Positions 11,223 through 25,058 of a DNA stretch of 64,000 nucleotides are shown here, one piece after another. Origin of the DNA: Selaginella moellendorffii (Eukaryota > Streptophyta > Lycopodiopsida > Selaginellales > Selaginellaceae); contig NW_003314308.1 in the NCBI RefSeq assembly GCF_000143415.4, positions 179,794-243,793 of the forward strand. Reading direction: 5' to 3'. Both the position numbers and the translations under genes were made by a program. Within the stretch, counting starts at the first letter, position 1. Each line of letters begins with the position of its first letter. The notes beneath the pieces were generated by a model. It saw nothing but the letters and a program-made list of their open reading frames with translations, was not told where the DNA came from and searched no databases.

Positions 11223-12837
11223 TGTGCTGCCGGGCCCCCATCAAGTGAGAGAGAAATGAGAGAACTTGTTAGCTCGCAAAGGATGTTGTAGCCACCAGCA
11301 GCAGAGAAGATATGTGGTGATTGAGGCCATTCTCAAAAAACTTAAATATTCCTGATCTCATCACCACTCTTGTCAGGTCACATTTTTTTCTATGGCCCAC
11401 TCTAGTGCTGACTGATTCTTGGAGAACTGATTAAGGAATGAGCATCCCGATGCTGCTGCTAGATCAAGATCTAAGTGCCTTGTCTGGATCACACTAGCCC
11501 CGTTTTGTCTAAAGCTGAACATGTGACTGGCTTTCTAACATTGCAAATAGGAGTTTATATTGCTTATTTTTTTCCCTAAGAACAGAGACATGGCCTCCAT
11601 CTCCACAAGAGAGGCTCAAGGAATTCTATCAGCTCACTGTCTTAACTGAGGAATAATATAAATAAAATAGTATAAATAATTTTAAAATAAATATGATAAT
11701 ATTATTATAAAATTATATAAATAATAGATTACTTATGAAGTTAATTTTATAAAGACTGAAACTACAAAATCCCAAAGAAATTGCAGCTTAGGGCAGTAAA
11801 TTATCTTATAATAATGTCCACAATCTACTTTTTAATATTATTATTATTAATTTTTTTTAAGGTCTTGCAATGTCAACCTAGTGACATTATTATTATAACA
11901 TGTTTAAAGATCACTAGCACTCAACTAGACACAATCACCTCAAAGGACAAGAGCCTATTTGTATGACTTTGTAGGATTTCAGTTCTAAGGGTTCATTAGA
12001 ATTGGTAAGAAATACACAATTTATTATTTTCAGTAAAACTATTAAAACCAATAATTTTTATTTATGTTTTTTAAATTTATTTTACATCCCTAGATTACGA
12101 ATTAATGTATTCTGATGGAATTAGAGACTGACAATCCAATACATGCTTTTGAAGCCTTCTGCTTATTTATATTTCTCCACCTTGCTTTAATTTATAACAT
12201 TAAAATATAATTGAACTGATTATTAAATTCTATGCTTGAATATTTATTATTTACGTACTATAGACTGTAATAATATTTTTAATTGGAATTATATAACACC
12301 AAGCGGGCTAAAGGTGGATACACCTAAAATATGCTTGTATATTCTGGGATATTCTACCATTTATTGTTATCAAGAATAATCTTGTACTTATAATTTATAA
12401 TTATTAAGCATTTTATTGTATATTCTAGTTTATTATACTATTTACAGGTTATTATATAGTAAGAAAAAGTTTTTTCTTAAAACTTATAAATGTGTTTATA
12501 ATTATAGATTTCAATTGGATTAATAAATAATAAGAACTACTATTAAGCAAGAAAAGCATTGCTAGTAGCAATTATTATTTCTTACTTTAAAGTAATATTA
12601 CACAATGCTTTAAAGTTTGCATATATGTCAATTATCCTTAATAAAACCATACCAATAGTTTTACATTTTACAACTCATGAGTTATAATATAAGATGTTAT
12701 AACTAGCTTATAAAATAAATATTTAAGAAAGACTTGTGTTTGATAATTACTCTAATAGTTTAATAATTAGATAAAATATACTAAACTTGGATTTTAATTA
12801 AATTTAGGCACTGTGAGTGCATGAAATATGGAAATGG
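11223..12837. other. AT-rich spacer without a supported gene
   Basis: Up to about 11640 the DNA is moderately GC-rich flank of the Hint pseudogene. Beyond that it is strongly AT-rich with only short, featureless frames. Confidence 0.5.
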
Positions 12838-12968
12838 AATACAGAAATTTACATATCAATTAGCCCAAAAACCTAATATAGGAGCGAGTGGTCTAAATTA
12901 AAACTAATCCAATAACTACTAAATTCCCACTATACTAATGTTAGTATATAGCATTATAGCTGTAAATT
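12838..12968 (-). repeat. LTR-like direct repeat, left copy
   Basis: About 130 bp including AATTAGCCCAAAAACC and CCCACTATACTAATGTTAG recurs, diverged, in the same orientation at about 18828-18968 and inverted at about 39785-39905. Read on the minus strand it has a TATA-like element upstream of the common block. It borders the gypsy pol remnant on the side expected for a 3' LTR. Exact ends are uncertain. Confidence 0.55.
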
Positions 12969-13079
12969 TAGACTTCACACCATCCCCTATTCTTAGAATG
13001 ATGGAAAGTTAGAATTCTCTAGTCGATGGGCCGAGGTCTAGAAGAACATTAGGAGGAGGCATCAATAAATTTATAAATG

Positions 13080-15000
13080 GTGTTATTTGTTCTAGATCCT
13101 TTTGTATGAAGTGTTTTAGCTGTTGCATATACACAAGTTTTGAAGGATCAACTTATTGAATGTCATACTGAACCTTATAAACTTACGGTCTAATTTGCTA
13201 CAACACTTGATATGGTCCCTTCCCTTGAGCAAAGAGCCCCTTAGAAAAATTACATATCATAAGATTAGGAAAATGGGCTAACACAAAATCATCTATTTTA
13301 TACTTAAAATGGACGATAATGAGAATTATAGCACCATTGTCATCCCACTTATATGAGTTCTTAGTGTTTGGCAGACTTTACTTAAATTAGTGGAAGAATG
13401 CTCATTAAATACTGGCAGCTTGTGGCAATTGCGAAAGCAAACTCAACTCCGTTGGTAGTATCGGATCATGATCATATAAGAATTTATATGGTGAAGCATC
13501 AACAAAACTTTGCACATCTATGATATATGCATATCAAAGAGACGGTAAATAATTATCTGAATTCGAATGTTAAAAGTTCATGTACTTCGCAATTATCCCT
13601 TTGAAGGTCTAAACTACTTGTTCCACTAAACCCTTTGACTATGAATGATAAACACCTGTGAAAGTATGGTGTATCTTTAATTTAGATGTTAAAATGCAAA
13701 ATGCCTTAGCTATAAATGCAAGATCATTATTCAAAAGAATTCACACCAGATAGAAATGCTGAAATACTACTTGATTGAGAAGTATTCAATAGTAGTTGCA
13801 GATGCACTAGCAAAAGCATTAACTTCCACCCAATGAGTCAAGTAGTTAAAAATAATAATGACATATTTATTGCTAGTAGTCGACTGTGGAAAAGATCCTA
13901 TCAAATTAAATGCCACTAACTTAAATGGATGGGATATTACAATTGACTTTAACTGTCTTTCCACAACATAAGGGGGAGTATTATAAATTTGGCACCAAAC
14001 ACAACTACACATATACTAAATAATATTATGTTGCATCTTTGGCCAATAGAAAAACTTGTATAGCTTCTTAATCATATGATAATTTCTATATGTTTACATA
14101 GAATAGGAAAATCATAGTAGACATAGAAAAAGTGTGGAATAAAGATTAAAGGTACCATTAGCTGTAAATGATAATTAGAATTATCTCCACAAAATAAAGA
14201 AAATTATCTTTAAAGGGATATTAAAACTGTAAATGTCTAAATAGCAAGTCATCAACAAGTGATGTAACAAATGATATAAAATTTTCAAACCCATCATAAA
14301 GCCTTTGGATCCATTATTTAAAATTTTGAGCCTCACAAACTTTATCAATAGAAGGTAAATCTTGCTTTGCACCTTGTATATACTGAACATCAAGTACAAC
14401 AACTGCCAACAACATGGAATCCTTGTCCAAAAAATCCATAAATTCTAAAATAACAAGTTTGTCAGAAACATGAGAAGAGAGTGAAGAAGGAAGAGGAACT
14501 TGAGAAAGGGCATCAATATCAACCATAGAACTCCCCTAGTGATGAATAACATCAAAATTATATATCTGAAATTTTAAAACCCACCAAGCAATATATTCAA
14601 CCAAGTTTTACTTCAATAGTGAAATAACTATAGTATGATCGCCTTTTAAATATTTAAGAACTATGTAGATATGCATGAAATTTCTCAAAACCCCAAACTA
14701 CTACTAAACCCTCATTCTATATGATGGAGTAGTTCACTTTCGTTGGTTGTAATGTACAATTGATATATGCAATGGGATAGCACTGACTAAACATACTTGA
14801 GCTCTCTTGCATCGACACACCTCCAAGATTAATATAATAAGCATCCACGTGCGAAATAAAAGGTTGAGTGTAATTAAGATATGTTAAAACTAGAGGAATC
14901 GTCAATAGCTCTTTGAGATCCATAAATGTTTGCTCACAATCTATACACTAGATGAAAGATGATATTGACAACTTCAATATTACTTACAACAGTGTAATAT
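13080..15000 (-). mobile_element. Decayed Ty3/gypsy retrotransposon pol region
   Basis: Broken minus-strand frames show pol domains in the expected order. About 14,717-14,930 carries an RNase H-like block (FMDLKELLTIPLVLTY, PFISHVDAYYINLG). About 14,510-14,530 has an IDALSQVPLP block like the N-DALSR motif that follows RNase H. About 13,767-14,012 is integrase core (SHPFKLVAFNLIG, SNKYVIIIFNYLTHWVEV). Stops and shifts separate the pieces, so it is not functional. It lies between two LTR-like repeats (12.84 and 18.83 kb). A possible gag-like frame (NLKEDIYYYFNHF) occurs near 18,520. The element is much older than the chromovirus at the right end of the window. Confidence 0.7.
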
Positions 15001-15911
15001 GATATAAAAGATGATCTATATTTGATTGCAAAAAATTAGTTTAAAGCTAAAGCAATCAAAGTCTGTGTTTATGTCCAAGGACACCACTTATCTTAGGTAC
15101 TATGCAACACTTTTTAGGCAAGGTTGTGAGATATAAATTTCTAAGCCTCAAAGTGGAGCTAGAAGTGAAGCTAAAGGTTTACCAAAGTGTTGGTGATGGA
15201 ATCCTCCTCACATGGGAAGCTTTGTTTCCAACCCTCCATTATTGACCTTGAAGAAGCTCACAAGAAGAATCACCTCCTTAAGAAGTCATCAAAACTGATA
15301 AACTTGAAGCAAGGTCATGCACAACACCATTATTTCAAACTCCCAATCCTTGGCAAGAATCACCTTACAAGTCTTGGGGATGAGGAGAGTCTCCATCACC
15401 TTGCTAAAGCTCACCACTGTTTATGGAGCATGCCTCCAAACCTCTGAAAAGAGAACTGTGGAGTAATGAAGGATAAGTCTAAGCAACAAGCCAAGGACTC
15501 AAATACTTAGATCTCCTTCCTCCACCATTTGATCTTCCTAAAATTCTGAATCTCTATAATCAGATTCAACTTCTCACTGACGTGATCTTGAAATAAATGC
15601 ATCAACTAGGAGAATCAGTTGCTTGAACTTATATTAGACTTCACTTGCTTAAACCATGAAACTTGAGTAGATAGATCTCGTAGCCCAACTGTTATATCTT
15701 TGTGAAATCTTGTAAGCGCAATCTCCCTAGTGTCTTCTAGCTTTTCACTATAGTGATTTTCAATCAAATGGCACATAAAGTAGCTGCAATTGACAAATTC
15801 TTGCCCCAAACCTTAGTTTGCCCCATCAGAAAAGATGTGTCACCCAGAACCATTCATTTGGTGGTGTTTACATCCATTCCCAAGCACCTGCTTCCACAAG
15901 AAAAACTAGAT
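15001..15911. other. Unassigned sequence between retroelement remnants
   Basis: Short frames only, such as an 86-codon plus-strand frame at 15187-15447 rich in His, Lys and Leu. No domain was recognised. It is presumably retroelement interior or further nested debris. Confidence 0.3.
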
Positions 15912-17800
15912 CTATGCTTCTTTCTTAACTTTTTTTAGACCATTTTGCCCTCCTCTTTTTTCCAATTGTAGAACACAAGCTGCTACAGTAGTAATCATTC
16001 TAGTCCACACTTGTGATGCCACCACCTTTGGTCCTTCATGTTTATCTTTGAAGATTCTATTGTACCTAGCTTTCCAAACCTCCCACAATGTAATACCTTG
16101 TAGCAAGTTTACTAACTCCAAGGATACTCCTTTTGTGTCTGTTCTAGTTGTGTTGAGTTAGTCAAACCATAGTACCCTTTTTGTGTTGAGGACTATTTCT
16201 AAGAGTCTATTTTATTTCACATTCCCAACAATTTCACCCCATACTAGCACTTCATATGTGAGGCACATTTGTCTTTGGGAATGCTGTTGTAGCAACTAAC
16301 ATGTGTTTCTTCACGCATCTTATGCACTCTCACATTCCCAAAGTATGTGCCTTTGTGTTTCCTTTGCCCCACATTTATCACATGATTGGTCTTGGAAATG
16401 TATATTTTGTTTGGATGGCATAACCAACCACATTGTCTTCGTTGGCCATATTCCTTTCCACAACCCTTTTAATGTAGTCTATTGTATCATATCTTGTATA
16501 TTGGCATGTTTCATTCTTGTTATAAGTAATGAATCATTACTCGGCTGAATAAGTCATCTTCCCAATTTTGTCTCATATGCAAATAATTCTTCCTTCTTTT
16601 TCCTTTGTTAATTCCATTCCACTAGATCCTAAACCAACTTGCATAATTTTTGTTGTCTAAACCTACAGCTTAGTTATGAAACCTTCTATTATTGTTAGAT
16701 CCATCATTGCCATTTTCTTATCCATCCTTATTACCCAGATCAGTTTTGCTTTTGACATGTTTGGTCTTATACTTTCTTCAAGAACCTTGAATGGTAGCCA
16801 TTGGCTAGTTCAGCCAACATTGAAACTAACATATTTAGCCTGATCTTGAGTTGCCATATATATATATATATCACTTTTATCTATCATATTGGTGTCATTT
16901 GTTTGACTTCCTTAATGCTTTGGTTGCAATACTTTTGTGTTGCATTGGCTTTTGCAAAGGTTCTCATTTTAACACTATACATATCTTAACATGCTTTGTC
17001 TATTCCTCTATCTTTTGTTTCTCCCAAGCATTTCCCTTTATATTGGAATAGTTTATTGAGAAAGATTGGTTGTTTGTCTAGCTCATAATTGTTTGTAGGT
17101 TTTCTCTTTTTCGTCATCCCCTTGAATTCTTTCCATAATCTTAAAAGTTTTTTTGAGAAAGTATTCGATTTTGGCATCTTTAAAGTGCAGTTAGTGAAGA
17201 GTCAGCTTTCATTTTTTCCCCAATTCTACTTTATGTGCTTTAGTCTATTAGGGATAACTTTTAATAGTTGGTGGCACAATAGTAATTTCCATAGCTGATT
17301 TCTAGGCATGTTCATGTGATGAAAGATTTTAAATAACAAAGCCTTGCATTGCTCTTCTATATCAATTATATTTATCCCTCCATCCTGCTTTGCTCTTATG
17401 ACCAAGCTTCACCCAATATTTGCACCTCCTCTTGAGACTATTGTTTGCCCCTTCCATATATATGTTTTGATTAGCTTATTTATATCCTTCAAAGTTTTTT
17501 TTTTCTAAATTCTATGATGTTGCCAAAAATCATATTGCCCCTAGTACAATGTTATTTGCCACTACACATTTTGTCAAGGACAACTTTTGTGATGCATAGA
17601 CTATTAATTGATCTCTAAGTTTGTCAACTACTTTTTAATTTTGTGGGAGGGTTTTTGTAATTTTAGCCAATTTCAAACCCAAATACCTTATTGTCTCACC
17701 TTGTTTTAACCACTTGACATCCCACTCCTCTCCCCAACTTGGTAGCTCCGAATTTGGCAACCATATTCCCACCAATGTTCCCTAGTTTATTTTAGAGCAT
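15912..17800 (-). mobile_element. LINE-type non-LTR retrotransposon remnant (RT C-terminal part)
   Basis: On the minus strand, LINE hallmarks occur in the correct order but with stops between them. Around 17,500-17,720 there is a YLGLKLAKI block and, downstream, QKLSLTKCVVANNIVLG, matching the end of LINE reverse transcriptases. Around 17,000-17,170 is a linker. Around 16,330-16,390 is a zf-RVT knuckle, CDKCGAKETQRHILWEC. Around 16,080 is LWEVWKARYNRIF, the usual motif after it. The fragment sits inside the LTR-flanked interval, so it may have inserted into the older gypsy element. Confidence 0.7.
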
Positions 17801-18827
17801 GCCGCTAAATTATAAAAATCCAAATCCTCCTTAACCTTGCTAATATTTCTCCACCCAAGAAATGGAAGTTATCAATCCAGAAAACGCCAATAAATGTGAC
17901 CAACTTTATTATATGCTCAATAGTGGATATCACAACCATAATTATATCTTCACCTTTGTCCTTGAACTTGAGCAACAACAACACCAATCTCCATTGGAAT
18001 AGAACTATCTCCCATAGGAAGTGAAGTTGAAGGGCTTGCAACAAGAAGTGAAAGAGATGATGTTTCATAATGTTATGCCACATAAAGATCATCATCAAGG
18101 GTGGCTGGAGCAAGTGCATGCACAAGTGTTATAAAATCTTGACAAAGTGCTAACCACAATATTCCCAACTTAATTTACTTTAACATATTTGGCTCCTTAT
18201 GAAGCAAGAAACTTTAGAAACAAATGTTAAATTATATCACTGACCTAAATGGCTATTGACAAAGACAATGCAATCATTGGAAGGCATTATTATAATCATT
18301 GGCATATCCAAATATATTTTTGAAGATGTCTGAGAGAATGCTCCAATCTGCATGAGTGGTTATGCTCAAACCATTGTACCACTACAGTGCCATCTTTCAA
18401 AACATGTTAAAAACTCATGCAAATGCCGAATATCATCCTAAGAATGATATATGGCAATCATCATAAAGTGATTGAAGTAGTAGTATATATCCTCCTTAAG
18501 ATTCCCACAGAAGAACTTTAGTAGGATGTGAGGATTGACAACAAAAGTAGAAGGAGCTATACCACACACCGTGAATATCACTATCAACTAGGTTTGAATG
18601 TTCCACTACAATTGCATAACATCAAGCAATTGCACTAAGAGTCAAAGGAAGAGGAGGCTATTACTTTACCATTAAGATGAACAAAAAGGATAAAGCAAAA
18701 GAGAAGAAATTTAAAATGCTATAAGAAAAAAGGAGATTTAGATGACACAAAAGCTAGATCTATACCAAAATCTTAAATTAAAACACTCCTTAAAGACAAT
18801 TAAAGTTGCCTTTCAACTCTATTAATG

Positions 18828-18968
18828 TGAATGTATAGAATATAGAAATATATTAGCCCAAAAACCCTAGTTTATATACAAGAGTTAATGGTTCAGATTA
18901 AAACTAATTTAATAACTATCAAAATCCCACTATGCTAATGTTAGTATATGGCATTGTAGTTGTACTCT
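18828..18968 (-). repeat. LTR-like direct repeat, right copy
   Basis: A diverged copy of the 12.84 kb repeat (ATTAGCCCAAAAACCCTAG, then CCCACTATGCTAATGTTAG) in the same orientation, about 6 kb away. For a minus-strand element this would be the 5' LTR. Similarity was judged by eye; boundaries are approximate. Confidence 0.55.
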
Positions 18969-19859
18969 TGGACCTCTTAGCATTTATAAAAACTTGATAA
19001 AAAATTTAAGTATAATTATTATATTTTACTAAATTATAATTTAATATAATATCATTTTAACTATATTAAAAGTTAGAAAAATATTTATTCTGAATTTTCT
19101 ATCAATTGTACAACCATAGTATCCAATTTTTTATTTCATTTTTTCAAACTCAAGAATTTGTTAAATATAGATCTTTGAAAATTGTATAACCAAAACATAT
19201 TTTAAATGGTTGTAAGACTTGACCTAATATATTCTATATCTTTTTTTATATATATCCAATAAATGCAAGTATTATAATTTTGTAAGTAATTATGTAGCAC
19301 AAAATTGTAATTTGAAAAAATTATATAAGAAAGCTAAATCTGGATAAATTGTGATGGTGATTTTTTTAAGGATCATCAACTCAATATTTTATTTAGAAAA
19401 ATAAAGAATTTCTAAATGAAGCATAAAAAATTTATAAAATCCATAAATATAAGTATTATAATTAATGTGTCAAAAGTATTTATAAAGAAAAGATATTTTT
19501 AAAATATCAAATTTTGATAGTACTTATTACAAAAACACAATATAAACAATCAAAGAAAATGACTTATGAGACAATCTGTACGAGTTCAAATCCCAACACT
19601 CTACCAAGGTGAGATGAGGTATGGGGTATAAAAACACTTATATCTCATTGTCATATGCTCTTAGTTGAGGAAACTAACTTAGGCACACTAGTAAATGGGG
19701 GAATGCCCTTGGGGTTATATTTAATAAGTTGTATGATTGAATAGATACATTTGATATGAGTATTAAACTTCTTTTATAGGTGGTGGAGTTGTAAGGAACC
19801 AACTCTTTGAGATGTCGTAAGTTAAAAGATCTTTAAAATCATGATTGGAACCATAAAGA

Positions 19860-19990
19860 ATTCATTAGATGAGATCGAGTTCAAGATCGAATCCAAGACT
19901 AAATCTAAGATCAAATCCAATACTAAATCTAAGATTTGAGATCGAGTACGAGGTTGAGTCCAAAATTGAGTCTAAGATAAAGTTTGAGAA
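19860..19990. repeat. Degenerate GAGATCGA/AATCTAAGATC short repeat
   Basis: Successive imperfect units such as GATCGAATCCAAGACTAAATC repeat for about 130 bp. The period and wording resemble the complement of the 21.24-21.56 kb array, suggesting the same family in opposite orientation. Confidence 0.5.
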
Positions 19991-21237
19991 TAGATTCAAT
20001 TACTAATATAAATCATGAGATGAAATCCAAAAGTGATTATCTCCTAGAGGGGGGGCAGGGGGTTCCAAAAGTATAGTAGGGATAGTGAGGTTTAGTTTTG
20101 AAAGAACTCTTTAATGATACTTTTAAATTGAGTTAAGGTTGGGACTAAGGCTTAATGGCTTTGGGTGGTGAACTTGGCGGATGTTAAAGAAACCTCCCAA
20201 GGAAGTGCTTAAGAGTAATTCCCATTCCCAAAAGGGAAATTAATTGTAATGCTTCTAATGTAAGTGACTAAATTTTCCATTCTACTTTAATCACTTAACC
20301 ACATTTTTATCTATTTAGAAATGTCTTTCTCACAACCTCAATAAATTTTATTCTCGACTTAGTCCCATGAATGACATCTATGCCATTTAGCCTTTGCACT
20401 TGGTCTAAATGCTCCACATGTCCAATCCCACAATAAGCACCTAAGGATACCATTGGCATATCAACTCGTTACATTAAGGTTATGTTCATTCACATTTGTT
20501 TTGTAGGTAGTCCAAAACCACTTATACCACAGTCTCATCTCCCAAATATTGGGCCATCCATTCATGAATGATCATCCCATGACCACACCTTAGTATCCTT
20601 AAGATGCTTAGAGACATAAGAGACACCTTTCCCTAATATTCCTTCTTCAATCCTTATTAACTCCCTTTTGTCCACGGTTGTGCTTGCCAACACTACTATT
20701 GGATCAAGGCCCAAAGGCTTAACCACTAAGTCCCATTAACTGCTGGGACTTCTTTGCCACAAAACTATATCGTTAGTCACTACACAAAAAGATTACTCCT
20801 CTTCTTTTCCACAGTTTAAGACTTTTGGATGACATTTCAAAATATTGTAGACTAACATGAGTCTCATGGGTACTTTCCCCATCTTCCACCTATGGGTGCC
20901 CTAACCATGTAGCTAGAGTGAGGCTCTACTAAGCCACACCAAGTATCCAAGTAGATAGTGCGACCCACACTTAGATTGGGAACATCAACCATTGAATTTC
21001 TTGGGAAAACTAAAGCCAACTCTTGAACATTTCACCAAGTTACCCCACTTGTCCGTTCGTGTTCATTTTAGCCTTAAACTCCTCAATAATTATATCATCA
21101 CCTACCATAGGTATAACTTTCATTGGTTACACTAGTTTTCCTTAGCCAAACTAGTTCCACTAGAGTCCTCCCTCTACTATCCTTTTGGAGCTCACCAACC
21201 CCCTAGGGTTTGGGAGATGATCACTTTGGGCTTTCAC

Positions 21238-21565
21238 TTTTGGACTCAGACTCGAACTTAAACTTGGACTCGGACTCGGACTCGGACTCGGTCTTAGTTT
21301 TGGTCTTGGTCTTAGTCGCGGTCATAGTCTTGGTCCCAGTCTAGGTCCTAGTCTCAGTCTCAGTCCAGGTCTCAGTTCCGGTCTCAGTTTTAGTCTCAAT
21401 CTCAGCCTCAATCTCGGTCCTGGCCTCGGTCCTAATCCCTATCTCGGACTCCATTTTGGACTCCATCTTAGACTCTATATTGGACTCTATCGCAGACTCC
21501 TTCTTAGACACCATCTTGAATTCTATCTCGAACTCCTTTTTGAACTCGATCCCGACACTTTCATG
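21238..21565. repeat. Degenerate GACTCG/GTCTCA hexanucleotide array
   Basis: About 330 bp of hexamer-type units (GGACTCGGACTCGG, later GTCTCAGTCTCAGTC) with substitutions. The minus strand is an open frame of alternating Glu/Thr/Ser/Lys pairs (for example ESKMESKMESEI), which is a by-product of the period-6 repeat rather than evidence of a gene. Confidence 0.75.
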
Positions 21566-24500
21566 TGTCACAACACTTGCTATGTGTCAGTGCTTCTTGT
21601 GTCCTTTTCTAAAGACTCATTCAACAATTGCTTCGTGCTCTTTCCTACGAGCACTTTATTTGGAGTTTTGCTTCTGCTCTTGCCTTTTTGAGTTAGAGCT
21701 TTTGGTCCTAACGTGTTATGCTTGTTAAACTTTTGTTTCAACTACTGCCATATAACACACTTTCAGCTTCATTTTGGGGCTTAGGGATTTGTATCTCACA
21801 CTTAGCTCATGTGGAGTGGTGCCCCACTTTAATACTATATGGCTTATTGGTTCTCACTCTTTCCTAGGGGCTTGCATACTTAGCTGTTAGGCTACAATAT
21901 TTATCTCAAACTAAGAGATGTATTTAAGGCTTGGGATTTAGAGGGTCTTATGATCAAATTTTCTTATACCAAAGGATGTTAAAAACCTAGACACTTGGTA
22001 TATTTAGTTGCTTATGCCTACAGAAAGTGTAGTTAAACTTTAAATCTAATGTAACTCAGGGAGGGGGATTAGGAAGAATTTAGGAATCTATAGATGGATG
22101 GTTAGCACCTCATTACTTATATAGTGAGTAGTTAAATCCAAGTAGGTCCAAATATGAGATAGTACAATAAGTGTGAACCTTAGCAAAGAAGCTTAATTGA
22201 GGCCAAGGCAAAAGTGATTAGATAGATGAGGTAAGTTGGCAAATTAGAAATAAAAAATTTGTGGTTGTTTAATTAAAAAAAAACATTGCAATGGCCCTTG
22301 TAGATATTAGTGCAATGTGATTTCTACCTAGTGCTCTAAATGTTAAAGTGAAGAAATTAAGCAAACATAGATAAATGGCAAGAGTAATTATGACTCTCTT
22401 AGGTAGCCAAATGCGTCATCATCTAATTAGTGACATGCATGAATGGATTAATGAGATTCCCATTGTCCCTCTATTATCTAGCTAAACCATGGCTAAGGGA
22501 ACGAGCTTAGAAGAATTAGTAAAGAAAAATACCTTATTAAGATTAATTCTAGTTTGACTTTGTGAAATGATTTAAAAGATGATTTATAAAGGTTCAAATA
22601 TAAAGGGAAAAGGCCCATAAATAAAAGTGCAGTTTTTTTTTAATTGATTAAAAAATTTAGGATACTTAGGGTTAAGTGTCTTTGAAGGCTAGATGACCTC
22701 TAAAAATTTAAATCAAGGAATTTATATTTGGTATTATAGAGGTCTAACAAATCCACCACACTCACCTAGTCCAATACTACTCAGACTTAATACATGATTT
22801 GTAAGGGTTAAAATATAAAAGGAAAGGGCCTAATACTACTAAATTTTTATTTAGCTAAAAATAAAACTTTGATAAAAAATCTAGAAAACAAATTTAATAC
22901 TGGGTTGGGTGAGCATGGTGGATTATAAATAATAACTCGAAAGACAATCTATAAGAGTTCAAATATAAAAGGAAAAAACCTCTAAGAAAAAGTCCAAATC
23001 TAAAAGTATTATTAATATCTAAAAGGGGTTCCTTATAGAGAATTCCAAAAGTATAATAGAAATAGTGAGGCTAAGGATATAATTTTGAAGGAATTTTCTA
23101 ATAGTGCTTCAAAACTAACTTAAGGTTGAAACTAGGGGTTAATGGCCTTAAGTGGGACTAAGCATAAGTGCTAAAGAGACCTTCTGAGAAAGTGCTCAAA
23201 GGTAATTCCCACTCCTAAAAGGGAAATCAACTACAATGCACCTAACTTATATGAAATCATGCCCTACTTCAATACTATATAATTTCTTAGTTCTCACTCT
23301 TTCTTAAGAGTTTTGGCCTTCTCTTTGGGATGGAGGTGGGAAAGTAAAGTTATTTACACTAAGCTATTAGGCCATAGTATTTTCCTTTAGGGTCCTAAAT
23401 TGAGAGATGCACCTAAGACTTTAAAGGGTTTCATAATCAAATTTTATTATACCAAAGAATGTTAAAAATTTGGACGTTTAATGTGTTTGGCTATTTGTCC
23501 CTACAAGGAACATAAGTAAACCTTAAATCTAATGTAACCTGGGGAAGGGGATTGGGAAAAAATTTAGGAATTTATGGATGGATAGCTAACACCCTATTAT
23601 TTATATAGTGAATAGCTAAATCCAAGTAGGTTTAAATAAGAGATAATACAATAGGTATACAAGATTTCTAGTATCCTTATCTACTATCTAGCAAAACAAT
23701 GGGGAAAGAAGACCTTGACTCTAGCATGACTTTGTAAAATGACTCAAAAAGTGATCTATATGGGTGGCCTATAAACAAGAGTACACCTCCTTTTTAAATT
23801 AGTTAAAGATTTTGGGATATTTCAAGTTAAATGTATTTAGGTTTGATAATATTGGGCCCAATACTACTCAAATTTAATACATGATCCATAAAGTTCATAA
23901 CATTCAAATTTAAAAGGAAAGGGCCATGAACAAAAGTCTAATCTAAAAATTTTGTCAGTATTTGAAAACGTTAGTCAATGTGATACTACTAAAGTTTTAT
24001 TTAGCTAAAAATAAAACTTAGATAAAAAAAATCAAGAAAAAAATTTTTAGTACTAGATTGGGTGAGTGGTGGATTGTAAGCAACCAAAGAGAATAACTTA
24101 CAAAACAATTTATAAGAGATCAAATATATAAAGAAAAAACCCATAAATAAAATTCTAAATTTATATGTCTTAATAGTATTTGAAAAAGTTGTTCAACATG
24201 ATACTACTAAAGTTTTAATTAGCTAAAATAATTGATAAAAAAATCAAAAAAAAAATTTAGCTTAAAACTTATGTACTTCATGTATTATGTAAAATAATTC
24301 ATTTAAAATTATAGATTGATGTAGGTAATAAGTTAATTATAACTTTATTAATTTCTCCAAATTTTTATACTCATAAATATATCTAAGATTTTTATTTATA
24401 TTAATTTTTTTCTTTATTGGCTTAACTCAATGAGTCAAAAAGTTTCAGTATTAATATTGTTATTAACTTCAATCCATCTTTAAATTATATAGATAAAATT

Positions 24501-25058
24501 ATTTGAGGTTGTAAAAATGCAATATCTGCAATACAAATATACTTTCTAATCTGACTTTCAATAATTGTTCAACCAAAAAGAATTTTAAAAACTATTCAAT
24601 CATAGTAACTTTAAGCTTATTCTAAATTAAAGTCCCAAATCAAACCAACTATTGGAAATTAAAATCCCAAATAAATCCTTTAGCAATATAATATTAAAAT
24701 CCTAAATAAAACCTTGAGAAAATACAATATTAATAATCTCAAATGAAATCTCTTTATATCTTTAAAAGTTTTAACAGCAGACTTCCAGATTGCTCTTACA
24801 ATACAATATACCTTTAAAATCCTAGAGTTTATAAATTATTACTATAAAGCTGATTGATGCATAAGCTATCTTAAAGTGGAAATTTTATATTATTTTATAT
24901 TTTTCCCTTGAGTTAACGATCAGTGTAGGAGATGAGAAACAAACCAGAAAATAGTAGGAAATTTAGAATTAAACTTGACTACAAATTAGAGAAAGTTCGT
25001 GAAGATATTCTAGAATACACTTAGAGACTCTAGGTATATTCCTAATCTTTAATTAAGT

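Larger units (their letters stand above)
18969..25058. other. AT-rich repeat sea without supported genes
   Basis: No coding region could be supported. The interval contains diverged internal duplications. The paragraph at about 20,050-20,270 (GTTCCAAAAGTATAGTAG onward) recurs at about 23,040-23,250. The paragraph at about 21,800-22,170 recurs at about 23,250-23,650. Several short blocks of the type TTCAAATATAAAGGGAAA, then AAAAGTGCA, recur at 22.6, 22.8, 22.95, 23.9 and 24.1 kb and, inverted, at 57.7-58.8 kb. Confidence 0.55.

Noticed and set aside
21341-21571. Glu/Thr/Ser repeat protein on minus strand
   Set aside because: Product of a period-6 simple repeat; no start context or neighbours supporting expression.
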